Below, piece after piece: positions 26,047-34,077 of a DNA stretch of 40,959 nt. Position numbers and translations under genes: made by a program. This DNA comes from Chelativorans xinjiangensis (lineage in GTDB: Bacteria; Pseudomonadota; Alphaproteobacteria; Rhizobiales; Rhizobiaceae): the NCBI RefSeq assembly GCF_009812055.1, contig NZ_WQNH01000044.1, forward strand, positions 1 to 40,959. The letters are read 5' to 3'. The notes below the pieces were generated by a model that was not told the origin of the DNA, made no database searches, and worked only from the letters and a program-made list of their open reading frames with translations. How positions within the stretch are numbered: the stretch's first letter is position 1; every line of letters begins with the position of its first letter.

Positions 26047-26991
26047 CTATTTCAGCGCCCCGACCTCACGGTAGTACCGCTCCGCACCCGGATGCAGCCC
26101 GCCGCCGGGAACATCGGCCATTTCCTCGACGGTAAGCTCGGCAAATGAGGCATGCAGCGCGCGCACCGCGTCGATGTTCTCCGCGAGTGCCCTGGCGATC
26201 CAGTAGGCCTCCTCCTCGGGGATGTCGGCGGCACTCACCACCAGCATGCTGGCGGAGAGCGTGGGCACGTCCTCGCCCTGTCCCTCGTAGCTTTCCGCCG
26301 GGATCGTCGCCCGCCCCACTGTCGGCATCTCGGCGGCCACCTTTGCAAAAGTATCGTCCGGGATCGGCACGAGCCGGATCGGCACGGTGCTTGCAAGCTC
26401 CGCAACCCAGCTCGACGGGTAGGTGGCGATGGAGACCATACCGTCGGAGCGCCGGTCCTTCATGGCCTCGGTCTGCTCGGTCAGGCTGCCCTTCGACAGA
26501 CGCAGGTCGCCCTCCGACAGGCCGTAGGCGGAAAGCACCCGGTCGAACACCACGGCCGTGATCGAGCCGGGCGGCTGCGTCACGAAGGGGCGGCCCTTCA
26601 GGTCCGCCACGGTCGAGATCTCCTCCGTGCCGTCGATGATGATGTGCATGATGCTGTCGTCGAGCCGGGCGATGACGGCGACATTCTCGATCGGCGCGTC
26701 GAAGGGCGCCTGGCCGTTCCTTGCCACGGTGACGGCCGGCGACATGGTGAAGCCCAGCTCGCCCTTGCCTGCGGCGACGTTGGCGATGTTGGAGAGGGCC
26801 GCTCCGAGTTCCGGATTCGACTGCACGCCCTTTTTCCCGAAGATCTCGGCCATGCCGGCGCCGATGCCGTACCAGCTGCTGCCGGAGACGGAGGTGAAGA
26901 TGGTGATGCTGTCGGGCTTCTCCTGTGCTGCCACCGGCAGTGACAGCGTTCCGGCAAGGAGCGCGGCGGCGAGGGCGAGCCTTCTATGCAT
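26047..26991 (-). CDS. TAXI family TRAP transporter solute receptor
   Basis: This 314-residue periplasmic binding protein has a signal peptide (MHRRLALAAALLAGTLSLPVAAQ). Family features follow: FTSVSGSSWYGIGAGMAEIF, then LGAALSNIANVAAGKGELGF and the FVTQPPGSITAVVFDRV region. TAXI receptors bind small carboxylates, often glutamate or similar acids, and hand them to a fused TRAP permease, which is the next gene. The ATG at 26991 follows GGGAGACC; the frame to 27048 overlaps the end of the preceding gene. The ligand is unknown. Confidence 0.95.
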   Translation of the reverse strand: MHRRLALAAALLAGTLSLPVAAQEKPDSITIFTSVSGSSWYGIGAGMAEIFGKKGVQSNPELGAALSNIANVAAGKGELGFTMSPAVTVARNGQAPFDAPIENVAVIARLDDSIMHIIIDGTEEISTVADLKGRPFVTQPPGSITAVVFDRVLSAYGLSEGDLRLSKGSLTEQTEAMKDRRSDGMVSIATYPSSWVAELASTVPIRLVPIPDDTFAKVAAEMPTVGRATIPAESYEGQGEDVPTLSASMLVVSAADIPEEEAYWIARALAENIDAVRALHASFAELTVEEMADVPGGGLHPGAERYYREVGALK

Positions 26992-27020
26992 GTCGGTCTC
27001 CCATTGTTGTGGCCTTCCCT

Positions 27021-28298
27021 TCAGGCCGTTGCGGTTTTGGCTGCGCACAGCGCTTCGTCACGGCTAAGATACGCCCAGGCCTCGGCGAGCGAGCGGAAGG
27101 CGGGCGGCGCATCGGCCGCATCGCTCGAGCGGTCGACGTCCTTGAGGCCGCTCGCCGTGACGAGCGCTACGACACTATCGGAGGCGGCGATGACGTTCCT
27201 CCGCCGCATTTCGGCGATGGCCGCGAAGGGCGTGACCGAGGCAAGCTCGGCGAAGATGCCTTCCCGGGCGGCAAGCCTCTCCTGGAGCGCGATGAGGCCC
27301 GAATTGTTAACCGGTACCGCCGCGCCGTTCGATTCGCGCAGGGCCTTGAGCGCTTGGAAGGTACTGCGCGTCGCGCCGATCGATACCGCGAGCGTGTCGA
27401 AACGCGCAGGCATGTCGGGGATCGGGTCTTCCTTGGCCGCCAGGGCGGCGGCAAGCGATCCGTGAACCTCGGCCGCGAGCAGCCTGGGCAGGTGGTCGAT
27501 TGTGCGCCGGCGGTGCAGCTCCTTGAAGCCTTCCCAGAGGCCGAAAAGCGCGTCGCCGTAGCAGACGGGCAGCACGCACCAGTCTGGCACCTTCCCGCCC
27601 ATTTGCTCGACGATTTCCGGGGCGAGCGTCTTGTAGCCCTCGATGCCGATCGGATGGCTGCCCACCACCGGCGCATGGAAGGGGGAGGTGGCGAACCAGC
27701 CGAGGCGCCGGACGCCTTCAGCTACCAGCGGCCACCGGTCGGCCTTCTCGGAGAGCGCCACCACCGTCGCGCCATATTTGCGGATCTGCGTCAGCATCGG
27801 TCCGGCGGTGCCGGCGAAGGTGACCACCACACAGGAGAGGCCGGCGCGCGCCGCGTAAGCCGCGAGCGAGGCCCCGGCATTGCCGGAGGAAGCCGTCGCC
27901 ACCACGCGCGCGCCCTGAAGCCGTGCCATGGAGACGGCGACGGTCGAGAACCGGTCCTTGTGCGACCAGGTGGGATTGCGCCCCTCGTCCTTGACGAGCA
28001 GATTGGGAACGCCGAGTTCCTGCCCCAGCGCGGGCACGGGAAGCAGCGGTGTCAGCCCCTCGCCAAGCGACACCGCTTCGCCGGCTGCGCAGGGAAGCAT
28101 GTCAGCGTGGTGCCAGAGGGTGGGCACGCGTGCCGAGAGGCCGCCGCCATCAGCATGCCTACCGGCCTCATCGTAGACAACCTGCAGGTTGGCCGGCGCC
28201 TTGTCGAAGCACCGCAGGCAGCCGCGCGAATCGATCGCATAATCGGCCGGGTGACGGGTGCCGCAGCGGATACACGAGTAGCCGATCATGCGGCTCAT
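27021..28298 (-). CDS. Threonine-synthase-like PLP-dependent enzyme with zinc-ribbon N-terminus
   Basis: This 425-residue fold-type II PLP enzyme has the PLP lysine in NPTWSHKDRFS (K114), the phosphate/substrate motif ATASSGNAGASLAAYAA (134-150) and a TFAGTAGPMLTQIRKYGA segment. The N-terminus has two CxxC pairs (C9/C12 and C27/C30), a small zinc ribbon seen in many threonine-synthase-like proteins. Because it lies with a TRAP importer and an AceE-like enzyme rather than with homoserine genes, a catabolic lyase or beta-replacement role is more likely than threonine biosynthesis. Its ATG overlaps the IclR stop (ATGA). A cysteate-synthase-like or diaminopropionate-type role is possible. Confidence 0.88.
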   Translation of the reverse strand: MSRMIGYSCIRCGTRHPADYAIDSRGCLRCFDKAPANLQVVYDEAGRHADGGGLSARVPTLWHHADMLPCAAGEAVSLGEGLTPLLPVPALGQELGVPNLLVKDEGRNPTWSHKDRFSTVAVSMARLQGARVVATASSGNAGASLAAYAARAGLSCVVVTFAGTAGPMLTQIRKYGATVVALSEKADRWPLVAEGVRRLGWFATSPFHAPVVGSHPIGIEGYKTLAPEIVEQMGGKVPDWCVLPVCYGDALFGLWEGFKELHRRRTIDHLPRLLAAEVHGSLAAALAAKEDPIPDMPARFDTLAVSIGATRSTFQALKALRESNGAAVPVNNSGLIALQERLAAREGIFAELASVTPFAAIAEMRRRNVIAASDSVVALVTASGLKDVDRSSDAADAPPAFRSLAEAWAYLSRDEALCAAKTATA

Positions 28299-29086
28299 GA
28301 CGGCACCTCCACAAGCGCGCCGCCCGCCTCCTGCCTGTAGCCGAGGCTTGCGGAGATGCGGCCGGCGGCGGCCATGACGGTCTCCGCCGCCTCCTCGATC
28401 TTCACCTCCGGCCCCACCGAACGCGGATAGGCCACGCTGATGCCAGCAACGACAGCGCCGGAGGCGTCGCGCAGCGGCGCGCCCACGGCGACAAGCCCGA
28501 CAAAGTTCTCGTCCACCGAGATGGCGTGTCCCCGCTCCTCGGCGGCCCCGACCTCAGCGGCCAGTGCGCCCGGGTCGGTGATGGTGGCAGGCGTGAGGCG
28601 CTCGAACGGTCCCCTGCCGAGGATGCCGGCAATGGCCTCGCGGCCGAGGCCGGAAAGCAGCACCTTGCCGAGCGCCGTGGAATGCAGGCGGAAGCTCTCG
28701 CCGGGTGCGGAGCGGATAACCACCGGACCGCTGCTTTGCACGGTGAGCAGATAGATGCCGCGGTCGCCGCGCCGCACGCCGAGGAAGGCGTTGAAGCAAT
28801 TCTCCGCCGCCAGCGCCTGCAACTCCTGCTCGGCGCGCCCCACCAGGCGGTCCTTGTGCAGGATATGCCGGGCGAGCGCGAGCACGGAGCGGCCGAGACG
28901 GTAGCGCCGGGTGTCCGGCTCCTGCTCGACATAGTTCTTGTGGGCCAGCGTGTTCACAATGCGCTGCACGGCGGGGGCGCTCAGGCCCAGGCGGCGGGCG
29001 ATCTCGCGCACGCCGAGCGCTTCGTCCGCGTTGCTCAAGACATCCAGGGCCGCCAGTCCGCGCTCCAGCGAGAGATTGCCCGACAT
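28295..29086 (-). CDS. IclR family transcription regulator
   Basis: This 263-residue regulator has an N-terminal winged helix (VREIARRLGLSAPAVQRIVN) and an IclR effector domain (about 80-250: SAPGESFRLHSTALGKVLLS, RGHAISVDENFVGLVAVGAP). It lies inside the minus-strand unit between the AceE-like gene and the PLP enzyme and overlaps the latter by 4 nt, so it is probably the local regulator. AAGGA is 9 nt before the ATG and is part of a repeated motif that may be its operator. The effector is unknown, presumably the transported compound or a metabolite of it. Confidence 0.94.
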   Translation of the reverse strand: MSGNLSLERGLAALDVLSNADEALGVREIARRLGLSAPAVQRIVNTLAHKNYVEQEPDTRRYRLGRSVLALARHILHKDRLVGRAEQELQALAAENCFNAFLGVRRGDRGIYLLTVQSSGPVVIRSAPGESFRLHSTALGKVLLSGLGREAIAGILGRGPFERLTPATITDPGALAAEVGAAEERGHAISVDENFVGLVAVGAPLRDASGAVVAGISVAYPRSVGPEVKIEEAAETVMAAAGRISASLGYRQEAGGALVEVPS

Positions 29087-29092
29087 AGGTAT

Positions 29093-29121
29093 TGTTCCTT
29101 AAAATGGAATAGTGTTCCTTA
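29093..29121 (-). promoter_or_regulatory. Repeated/palindromic motif at the IclR ribosome site, operator candidate
   Basis: On the minus strand TAAGGAACA occurs twice, with starts 20 bp apart, and the palindrome-like GGAACACTATTCC lies between them. The proximal copy contains the IclR ribosome-binding AAGGA. Binding here would block both transcription and initiation, consistent with autoregulation. The stretch is AT-rich compared with its surroundings. Confidence 0.45.
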
Positions 29122-29212
29122 TTTCGACTATAGGAGCAGCAAAGCACGCGCTCGTCAAGGGGACGGGCGCGTGGTGGAATTGTCGGGGTCCGGAAGCTGG
29201 GCGGCCGGGGCG

Positions 29213-31609
29213 TCAGCCGACCTGCGCGAGATGCCGGATCGGCTTACCTGGCGAAATGGCCTCCGCGGCCCTGACGATTGCCTGCGCGTTTATGCCGTAG
29301 TGCCGGTAGAGGTCGGCGATCGTGCCCGTCTGGCCGAAATGCTCCACGCCCAGCGCGCGCGTGCGGTGGCCATGGACGGCGCCGAGCCAGCCGAGCGTGG
29401 CGGGATGCCCGTCGACGACGGTGACGAGCCCGCAATGGGAGGGGACGTCGGCCAGGAGCCGCTCGACGTGGCTCATCGCATGCACCAGCCCGTGCTCGCG
29501 CGCCCGCTGCGCCGCCGTCCAGCCGGCATTGAGCCGGTCGGCCGAGGTGACCGCGAAAAGTCCGACGTCGCGGCGGTCCTCGGCCATCAGCCCCACCGCT
29601 TGGATGGCCTCCGGCGCCACCGCGCCACTATAGGCCACCACCACCTGCGTGTTGGGTCCCGGCGGGCGTAGCCAGTAGCCGCCGTTGATCATCGCTTCGG
29701 CCAGCCGGCCGTCGATCTCGCGCCGCGGTTGCTCGATGCCCCGCGTCGAAAGCCGCAGATAGACCGAGCCGCCCACCGCATCGCGCAGCCAGGTGACCGC
29801 GTCCGGCTCGTCCTCGCCCGAACGCTGGATGTAGTCGAAGGCGAAGCGCAGGATGACGGCGAGCTCGTCGACGAAGGCCGGCTCGAAGCTCGCCAGCCCG
29901 TCCTGCGCCATACCGATCAGGGGTGTGGCGATCGACTGATGCGCCCCGCCCTCCGGCGCGAGCGTGATGCCGGAGGGCGTGGCGGCTAGGATGAAGCGCG
30001 CGTCCTGATAGCAGGCATAGTTGAGCGCATCGAGCCCGCGCTCGATGAAGGGGTCGTAGAGCGTGCCCACCGGCAGGAGGCGCTCGCCGAAGAGCGAATG
30101 CGAGAGGCCGAGGGCGGAGAGCATGAGGAACAGGTTCATCTCGGCGATGCCGAGTTCCAGATGCTGGCCGGACGGCGAGAACGCCCAGCGGTAGGTCGAG
30201 GGGATGCGCTCGGCCTTGAAGACGTCGGCCCGGGCATCGCGCGCGAAGAGGCCGCGGCGGTTCACCCAGGCGCCGAGATTGGTCGACACGGTCACATCCG
30301 GCGATGTGGTGACGACGCGCTCGGCGAAGGTGCCGTCCTGCTTGGCGATCCCGTGCATGAGGAGCCCGAAGCCCTGCTGCGTAGACATGGTCGGTGCAAG
30401 CTGGATGTCGAGCTTTTCGGGCACCTCGACCACGGGCGCTGCGAAGCGCCTGCGGCCGCCGGCGTTGAACGGTGCCAGGGTTATGAAGTCCCTGAGCGTC
30501 TTTTCCTGCTCACGCAGGCCCTCGAAGGGCTCCCACTCGCGGCCCTCGCGGATGTTCATGGCCTCTCGAAGTGCTGCCATCTGTGCCGGCGTCATCAGGC
30601 CGGCATGGTTGTCCTTGTGGCCGGCAAGTGGCAGGCCGTAGCCCTTGACCGTGTAGGCGATGAAGCAGACCGGCCGGTCATGCTGCCGAGCCTCCTCGAA
30701 GGCGGAAAGCAGCGACGGCAGGTCGTGGCCGCCGAGATTGGCCATCAGCCGCGCCAGCTCATCGTCGCTGCGCCGATCGATCAGCCGCGAGACATCGCCC
30801 TGGTCGCCAATGTCGTCGATCAGGCGCCTGCGCCAAGCCGCCCCGCCCTGGAAGGTGAGCGCCGAATAGAGCTGGTTGGGGCAGGCGTCGATCCACGCCT
30901 TCAGCGCCTCCCCGCCGGGCTCGGCGAAGGCCGCCTGAAGCAGCGAGCCGTATTTGAGGATCACCACGTCCCAGCCGAAATTGCGGAAAATCGCCTCGAA
31001 CCGTTCCCACAGGCCCTCCCGCACCACCGCGTCGAGACTCTGGCGGTTGTAGTCGACCACCCACCAGGTGTTGCGCAGGCCATGCTTCCAGCCTTCCAGC
31101 AGCGCCTCGAAGATGTTGCCCTCGTCCATCTCCGCATCGCCGATGAGGGCGACCATGCGCCCCTCGGGGCGATCGCTGCCCCAGCCACGGGCGCGCAGAT
31201 AGTCCTGCGCAAGCGAGGCGAACAGCGTTTGCGCGGCGCCCAAGCCCACGGAGCCGGTGGAGAAGTCCACGTCGTCCGTGTCCTTGGTGCGCGAGGGATA
31301 GGATTGCGCGCCCCGGTAGCCGCGGAAGTTTTCCAGCTTCTCGCGCGTCTGGTTGCCGAAGAGATACTGGATCGCGTGGAAGACGGGGCTTGCATGCGGC
31401 TTCACCGCGGTCCGGTCCTCGGGTCTGAGCACGGCGAAGTAGAGCGCCGTCATGATCGTCGCCAGCGAGGCCGAGGAGGCCAGATGCCCGCCCACCTTCA
31501 GCCCGTCCTCGTTCGGACGGATATGGTTGGCATAGTGGATCATCCACGCGGAGAGCCACAGGACCTTCCGCTCCAGCGCGGAGAGGGGGGGCAGGCGAGT
31601 GTCGGACAT
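29213..31609 (-). CDS. AceE-like homodimeric 2-oxoacid dehydrogenase E1/transketolase family protein
   Basis: This 798-residue thiamine-diphosphate enzyme resembles AceE-type homodimeric E1 proteins but is about 90 residues shorter than AceE. The TPP/Mg motif is GDAEMDE (157-163) with the downstream Asn in WWVVDYN (N188). A middle pyrimidine-binding half (ISTNLGAWVNRRG-like segment, HLELGIAEMNLFLMLSALGL) and a C-terminal transketolase domain follow. E1 enzymes decarboxylate 2-oxoacids and pass the acyl group to a lipoyl E2; no E2 or E3 gene is in the window. It is the first gene of the unit, 126 nt upstream of iclR. A role on a 2-oxoacid made by the PLP enzyme is an inference. Confidence 0.85.
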   Translation of the reverse strand: MSDTRLPPLSALERKVLWLSAWMIHYANHIRPNEDGLKVGGHLASSASLATIMTALYFAVLRPEDRTAVKPHASPVFHAIQYLFGNQTREKLENFRGYRGAQSYPSRTKDTDDVDFSTGSVGLGAAQTLFASLAQDYLRARGWGSDRPEGRMVALIGDAEMDEGNIFEALLEGWKHGLRNTWWVVDYNRQSLDAVVREGLWERFEAIFRNFGWDVVILKYGSLLQAAFAEPGGEALKAWIDACPNQLYSALTFQGGAAWRRRLIDDIGDQGDVSRLIDRRSDDELARLMANLGGHDLPSLLSAFEEARQHDRPVCFIAYTVKGYGLPLAGHKDNHAGLMTPAQMAALREAMNIREGREWEPFEGLREQEKTLRDFITLAPFNAGGRRRFAAPVVEVPEKLDIQLAPTMSTQQGFGLLMHGIAKQDGTFAERVVTTSPDVTVSTNLGAWVNRRGLFARDARADVFKAERIPSTYRWAFSPSGQHLELGIAEMNLFLMLSALGLSHSLFGERLLPVGTLYDPFIERGLDALNYACYQDARFILAATPSGITLAPEGGAHQSIATPLIGMAQDGLASFEPAFVDELAVILRFAFDYIQRSGEDEPDAVTWLRDAVGGSVYLRLSTRGIEQPRREIDGRLAEAMINGGYWLRPPGPNTQVVVAYSGAVAPEAIQAVGLMAEDRRDVGLFAVTSADRLNAGWTAAQRAREHGLVHAMSHVERLLADVPSHCGLVTVVDGHPATLGWLGAVHGHRTRALGVEHFGQTGTIADLYRHYGINAQAIVRAAEAISPGKPIRHLAQVG

Positions 31610-32148
31610 GGAAATTCCCTCCGTTGCGACCCGACCTTAGGAGAGAGCGGCAGGCTGAAGGAGCCAATTTCCACGGTTGTTTCAGTGGCTTTTGGCTGAA
31701 TCGCTTAAAGAAAGCTCATTTCTGGAGAGTTTTCGCCAAAAAAATCAACAGCTACGGGTCCGGAGCATGCATACCGCGCGATCCATAGGTGTGAGGGGAT
31801 GCCGGCTGGAACCGGAAGTCATGACCCAATCCAGACCTCGCGCTCATCGGATCGGGGTTCTGGAAGGCGGCCGTGCTGGACCATCGCGATACCTCGAAGC
31901 GCGAGCACAGGAGTATCGTTGCGCAACGCCACACGGTTCAAGGCGCCGAGGGGATCACCCGCTTCGAGCGCACACGCCGCGGCTGTCATCAGCCATGCCA
32001 CCGAAATACCGCCACGTTTGTTACTCCCATCATTCGATTTCCGGTGCCAAATTGTCTCACGACCAACAACGAGCGGTGAGCGGAAAATGGAACCGCGCTT
32101 CAGCCACGGGGCGCGGGAGTTCGCCCAAATCAGGAGGTTTCAAAAGCC
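31610..32148. other. Intergenic region, 539 bp, with one gene remnant
   Basis: This gap separates the minus-strand catabolic unit from the DUF899 gene. The left 130 bp are AT-rich and could hold the promoter of the AceE-like gene. The middle contains the regulator remnant at 31840-32001. The right end holds the AGGAGG ribosome site of the DUF899 gene (32132-32137). Other open frames here show no protein-like features. Confidence 0.55.
31840..32001 (-). pseudogene. Possible N-terminal remnant of a helix-turn-helix/TPR-like regulator
   Basis: The minus-strand frame reads AWLMTAAACALEAGDPLGAL and then ALRNDTPVLALRGIAMVQHG before similarity fades. I recall almost the same opening in long helix-turn-helix proteins of proteobacteria that begin with a repeat-rich alpha-helical domain. 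Only about 50 residues remain, followed by an unrelated tail and stop. There is no clear ribosome site (a GTG would be the first codon). Treated as a decayed gene start; the identification is tentative and rests on memory of the family. Confidence 0.35.
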
Positions 32149-32898
32149 ATGACCACATCAACCGAGAACGGACGGAAAGGTGGACAGCCTGCCATGCACA
32201 CACCACCGGTCGTGTCGCTGCAGGAATGGGAGGCGGCCCGCCAGCAGTTGCTCGTGAAGGAGAAGGCCCAGACCCGCGCCCGTGATGCGCTTGCCGCCGA
32301 GCGCCGGCGAATGCCGTGGATGGCGGTGGAGAAGGCGTATGCGTTCGAGGGGCCTGCGGGCAAGGCCAGCCTGCTCGACCTGTTCGACGGTCGGCGCCAG
32401 CTGATCGTCTACCGCGCCTTCTTCGAGCCGGGAGTGTTCGGCTGGCCCGACCACGCCTGCCGGGGCTGCTCCGTGGTGGCCGACCAGGTCGCCCACGTCG
32501 CCCACCTGAACGCCCGTGACACCACCCTCGTCTTCGTCTCGCGTGCGCCTCAGGCGGACATCGCACGGCTGAAGGCGCGGATGGGCTGGGAGATGCCGTG
32601 GTTCACCATCACGGACAACTTCGACGCCGACTTCGGCGTGGACGAATGGCACGGCACGAACGTGTTCTACCGTGACAGCGACCGCGTGTTTCGCACCTAT
32701 TTTATCAACAACCGCGGCGACGAGCAGATGGGGAGCACCTGGAACTACCTCGACATCACGCCGCTGGGCCGGCAGGAGGTCTGGGAGGACTCGCCCGAGG
32801 GCTATCCTCAGACCCCGACCTACAAGTGGTGGAACTGGCATGACAGCTACGTACCGGACGCAGCGCCCGACAAAGCGGCTTCGGGGAACATTGCCTGA
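32149..32898 (+). CDS. DUF899 family protein (thioredoxin-like fold)
   Basis: This 249-residue protein has the DUF899 features: VSLQEWEAARQQLLVKEKA near residue 24, RRMPWMAVEKAYAFEGPAG, the cysteine pair in DHACRGCSVVADQV and the aromatic C-terminus TYKWWNWHDSY. DUF899 proteins are predicted to have a thioredoxin-like fold; their activity is not established. A strong AGGAGG lies 11 nt before the ATG. No gene follows closely on this strand, so it is probably monocistronic. A short hydrophobic frame at about 32936-33050 is not convincing as a gene. Confidence 0.92.
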   Translation: MTTSTENGRKGGQPAMHTPPVVSLQEWEAARQQLLVKEKAQTRARDALAAERRRMPWMAVEKAYAFEGPAGKASLLDLFDGRRQLIVYRAFFEPGVFGWPDHACRGCSVVADQVAHVAHLNARDTTLVFVSRAPQADIARLKARMGWEMPWFTITDNFDADFGVDEWHGTNVFYRDSDRVFRTYFINNRGDEQMGSTWNYLDITPLGRQEVWEDSPEGYPQTPTYKWWNWHDSYVPDAAPDKAASGNIA

Positions 32899-33159
32899 TC
32901 GCGAACCAGAGGGACATTGAACGGGCGACACTGAGTTGAACGATTGGAAAGGCGGACCCGGTGACGGGCTGGTCCTTGCCGCAGCGCTCACCCTTTGCAC
33001 TGCGGCGGCGGAGGCGCGCGATATCGTGTGGGCGCTACGACGACATCGATAAGCTCGATCCACACAGGGCGACGAGCACGCTTTCGCTCAATGGCGCTGG
33101 CCGCCCGGGCAGTGACGAGTGGTCCGGCACGCGGGCTTGGCGGCGGCTGAATGCTGCGA

Positions 33160-33678
33160 TTAAAGGACGGGCTTTGCAGAAGTATTCCGCGGCGATGGGG
33201 TCCAGAAGCCTTTGTGCACCTTCGCGGATTCTTCGGCGAGAAGGGGGCCGATAACCTCGACTTGCCGCTGCCCGGCGGCGAAGACATCGCGACAGGGCAG
33301 GTCCATCGTCAGGTTCTCGGGATCGGGGCCGATCAACTCCTTGAGCGCTTTCTCGCTCATCCCGTGCACGACCCGTCCCACCCCCGCCCAATAGACCGCG
33401 CCAGCGCACATCGCGCAGGGCTCGGCGCTGGTGTACATGGTGCAGCCGGCGAGGAAATCCGCGTCGTATTTCAACGAAGCTTCGGTCATCAAGTTGCGTT
33501 CCGCATGTCCGGTGCGGTCGCCCCTCGTGCCACAGGTGTTCATCGCCTCCAAGAGGATGTTGCCGTCGGGATCTGCCAGGAGCGCGCCAAAGGGATGATC
33601 GCCGCGGGCTCTCGATTGTTCGGCAAGCTCCATCGTGCGGCGGAGAAGTTCAAGTTCGCGCGTGCTTTCGATCGTCAT
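33160..33678 (-). CDS. Nucleoside/guanine deaminase-like zinc deaminase
   Basis: This 172-residue enzyme of the cytidine-deaminase-like superfamily has the zinc and proton-relay motifs GHAERNLM and SAEPCAMCAGAVYWAG. The size and the E-P-C-x-M-C-x-G-A-x-Y-W motif resemble GuaD (guanine to xanthine) more than tRNA adenosine deaminase. The ATG at 33678 is preceded by AAAGGAG; a longer frame to 33768 lacks a site. It is divergent from the riboswitch-linked transporter operon. Deamination of guanine, producing xanthine for the locus, would fit, but other amino-purines or pterins cannot be excluded. Confidence 0.88.
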   Translation of the reverse strand: MTIESTRELELLRRTMELAEQSRARGDHPFGALLADPDGNILLEAMNTCGTRGDRTGHAERNLMTEASLKYDADFLAGCTMYTSAEPCAMCAGAVYWAGVGRVVHGMSEKALKELIGPDPENLTMDLPCRDVFAAGQRQVEVIGPLLAEESAKVHKGFWTPSPRNTSAKPVL

Positions 33679-33824
33679 TGGCGGCTCCTTTCGCCGAATT
33701 CCTAATGTTCCAGCCAACCTGCAGCAAGAGATTTGCTTGCAGCGTAGGCATTTTGAATCAATGCTCATTATTTAATCACGACAAAGCCCGCTTGCTCATG
33801 GCGATGGCATTCCAGAACCCCCGG

Positions 33825-33842
33825 TCCCGGCAAAGGCCGGGA
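33825..33842. other. 7-bp perfect hairpin upstream of the first riboswitch
   Basis: TCCCGGC and GCCGGGA pair perfectly around an AAAG tetraloop. It lies about 45 nt before the riboswitch. There is no U-tract on either strand, so termination is doubtful. It may be an operator, or part of the leader of one of the divergent transcripts. Confidence 0.4.
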
Positions 33843-33886
33843 AAACAGGCATATTTCCGTTTGGCACGCTTCCTGCATGGCTGTTC

Positions 33887-33933
33887 GTGAGTAGAAGCGG
33901 TCAGGGCGAAAGGCCCGGGACATTGCTCGGCAC
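33887..33933 (+). promoter_or_regulatory. NMT1-motif (xanthine-I) riboswitch, copy 1
   Basis: The element contains GAGTAGAAGCGGTCA, then a GGGC-GAAAG-GCCC hairpin (33904-33916), then GGGACATTGCTC closing on the first strand through GAG/CTC. The second copy at 38078 has the same loop bases but different, still complementary, helices, which is the pattern of a conserved RNA. From memory it matches the NMT1 motif shown to bind xanthine and urate and found upstream of NMT1-type transporters in alphaproteobacteria. It lies 145 nt upstream of exactly such a gene. How it switches expression here is not evident; a stable hairpin follows at 34011-34045. Confidence 0.85.
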
Positions 33934-34010
33934 AAAAGCGATCCTGAGATGAGGGGCGTACATGCCGGCTTTCTTTCTGCTCTGTGTGAATTCCCTGCAA
34001 ACCGTTCATC

Positions 34011-34045
34011 GCCGGCGCCCAAGTCCTTGGGCGGGGTGCGCCGGC
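34011..34045 (+). other. Strong GC-rich hairpin in the leader of the binding-protein mRNA
   Basis: CGCCCAAG (34016-34023) pairs with CTTGGGCG (34026-34033), and GCCGGC at 34011-34016 can pair with GCCGGC at 34040-34045. The structure sits between riboswitch copy 1 and the ribosome site, 33 nt before the start codon. No U-tract follows. It could be the expression platform (Rho-dependent or ribosome-access control) or a stability element. Confidence 0.45.
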
Positions 34046-34077
34046 CATCGCAACCTGCCTGAGAGGATCATCCGAAG

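Larger units (their letters stand above)
33679..34077. other. Divergent regulatory region, 399 bp, between deaminase and ABC operon
   Basis: No protein gene is seen here. The region contains three structured elements on the plus strand: a hairpin at 33825-33842, a xanthine-type riboswitch at 33887-33933 and a long hairpin at 34011-34045. The ribosome site of the binding-protein gene is GAGAGG at 34060-34065. The promoters of both divergent units must lie between 33679 and about 33880. Confidence 0.7.

Noticed and set aside
30098-31699. Plus-strand open frame of 533 codons opposite the AceE-like gene
   Set aside because: Antisense shadow; no domain features.
31677-32285. Plus-strand frame of 202 codons across the intergenic gap and into the DUF899 gene
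   Set aside because: Overlaps the well-supported DUF899 start in another frame and shows no recognisable protein features.
32936-33052. Short frame LNDWKGGPGDGLVLAAALTL after the DUF899 gene
   Set aside because: TTG start, no ribosome site, about 38 codons; hydrophobicity alone is not enough.
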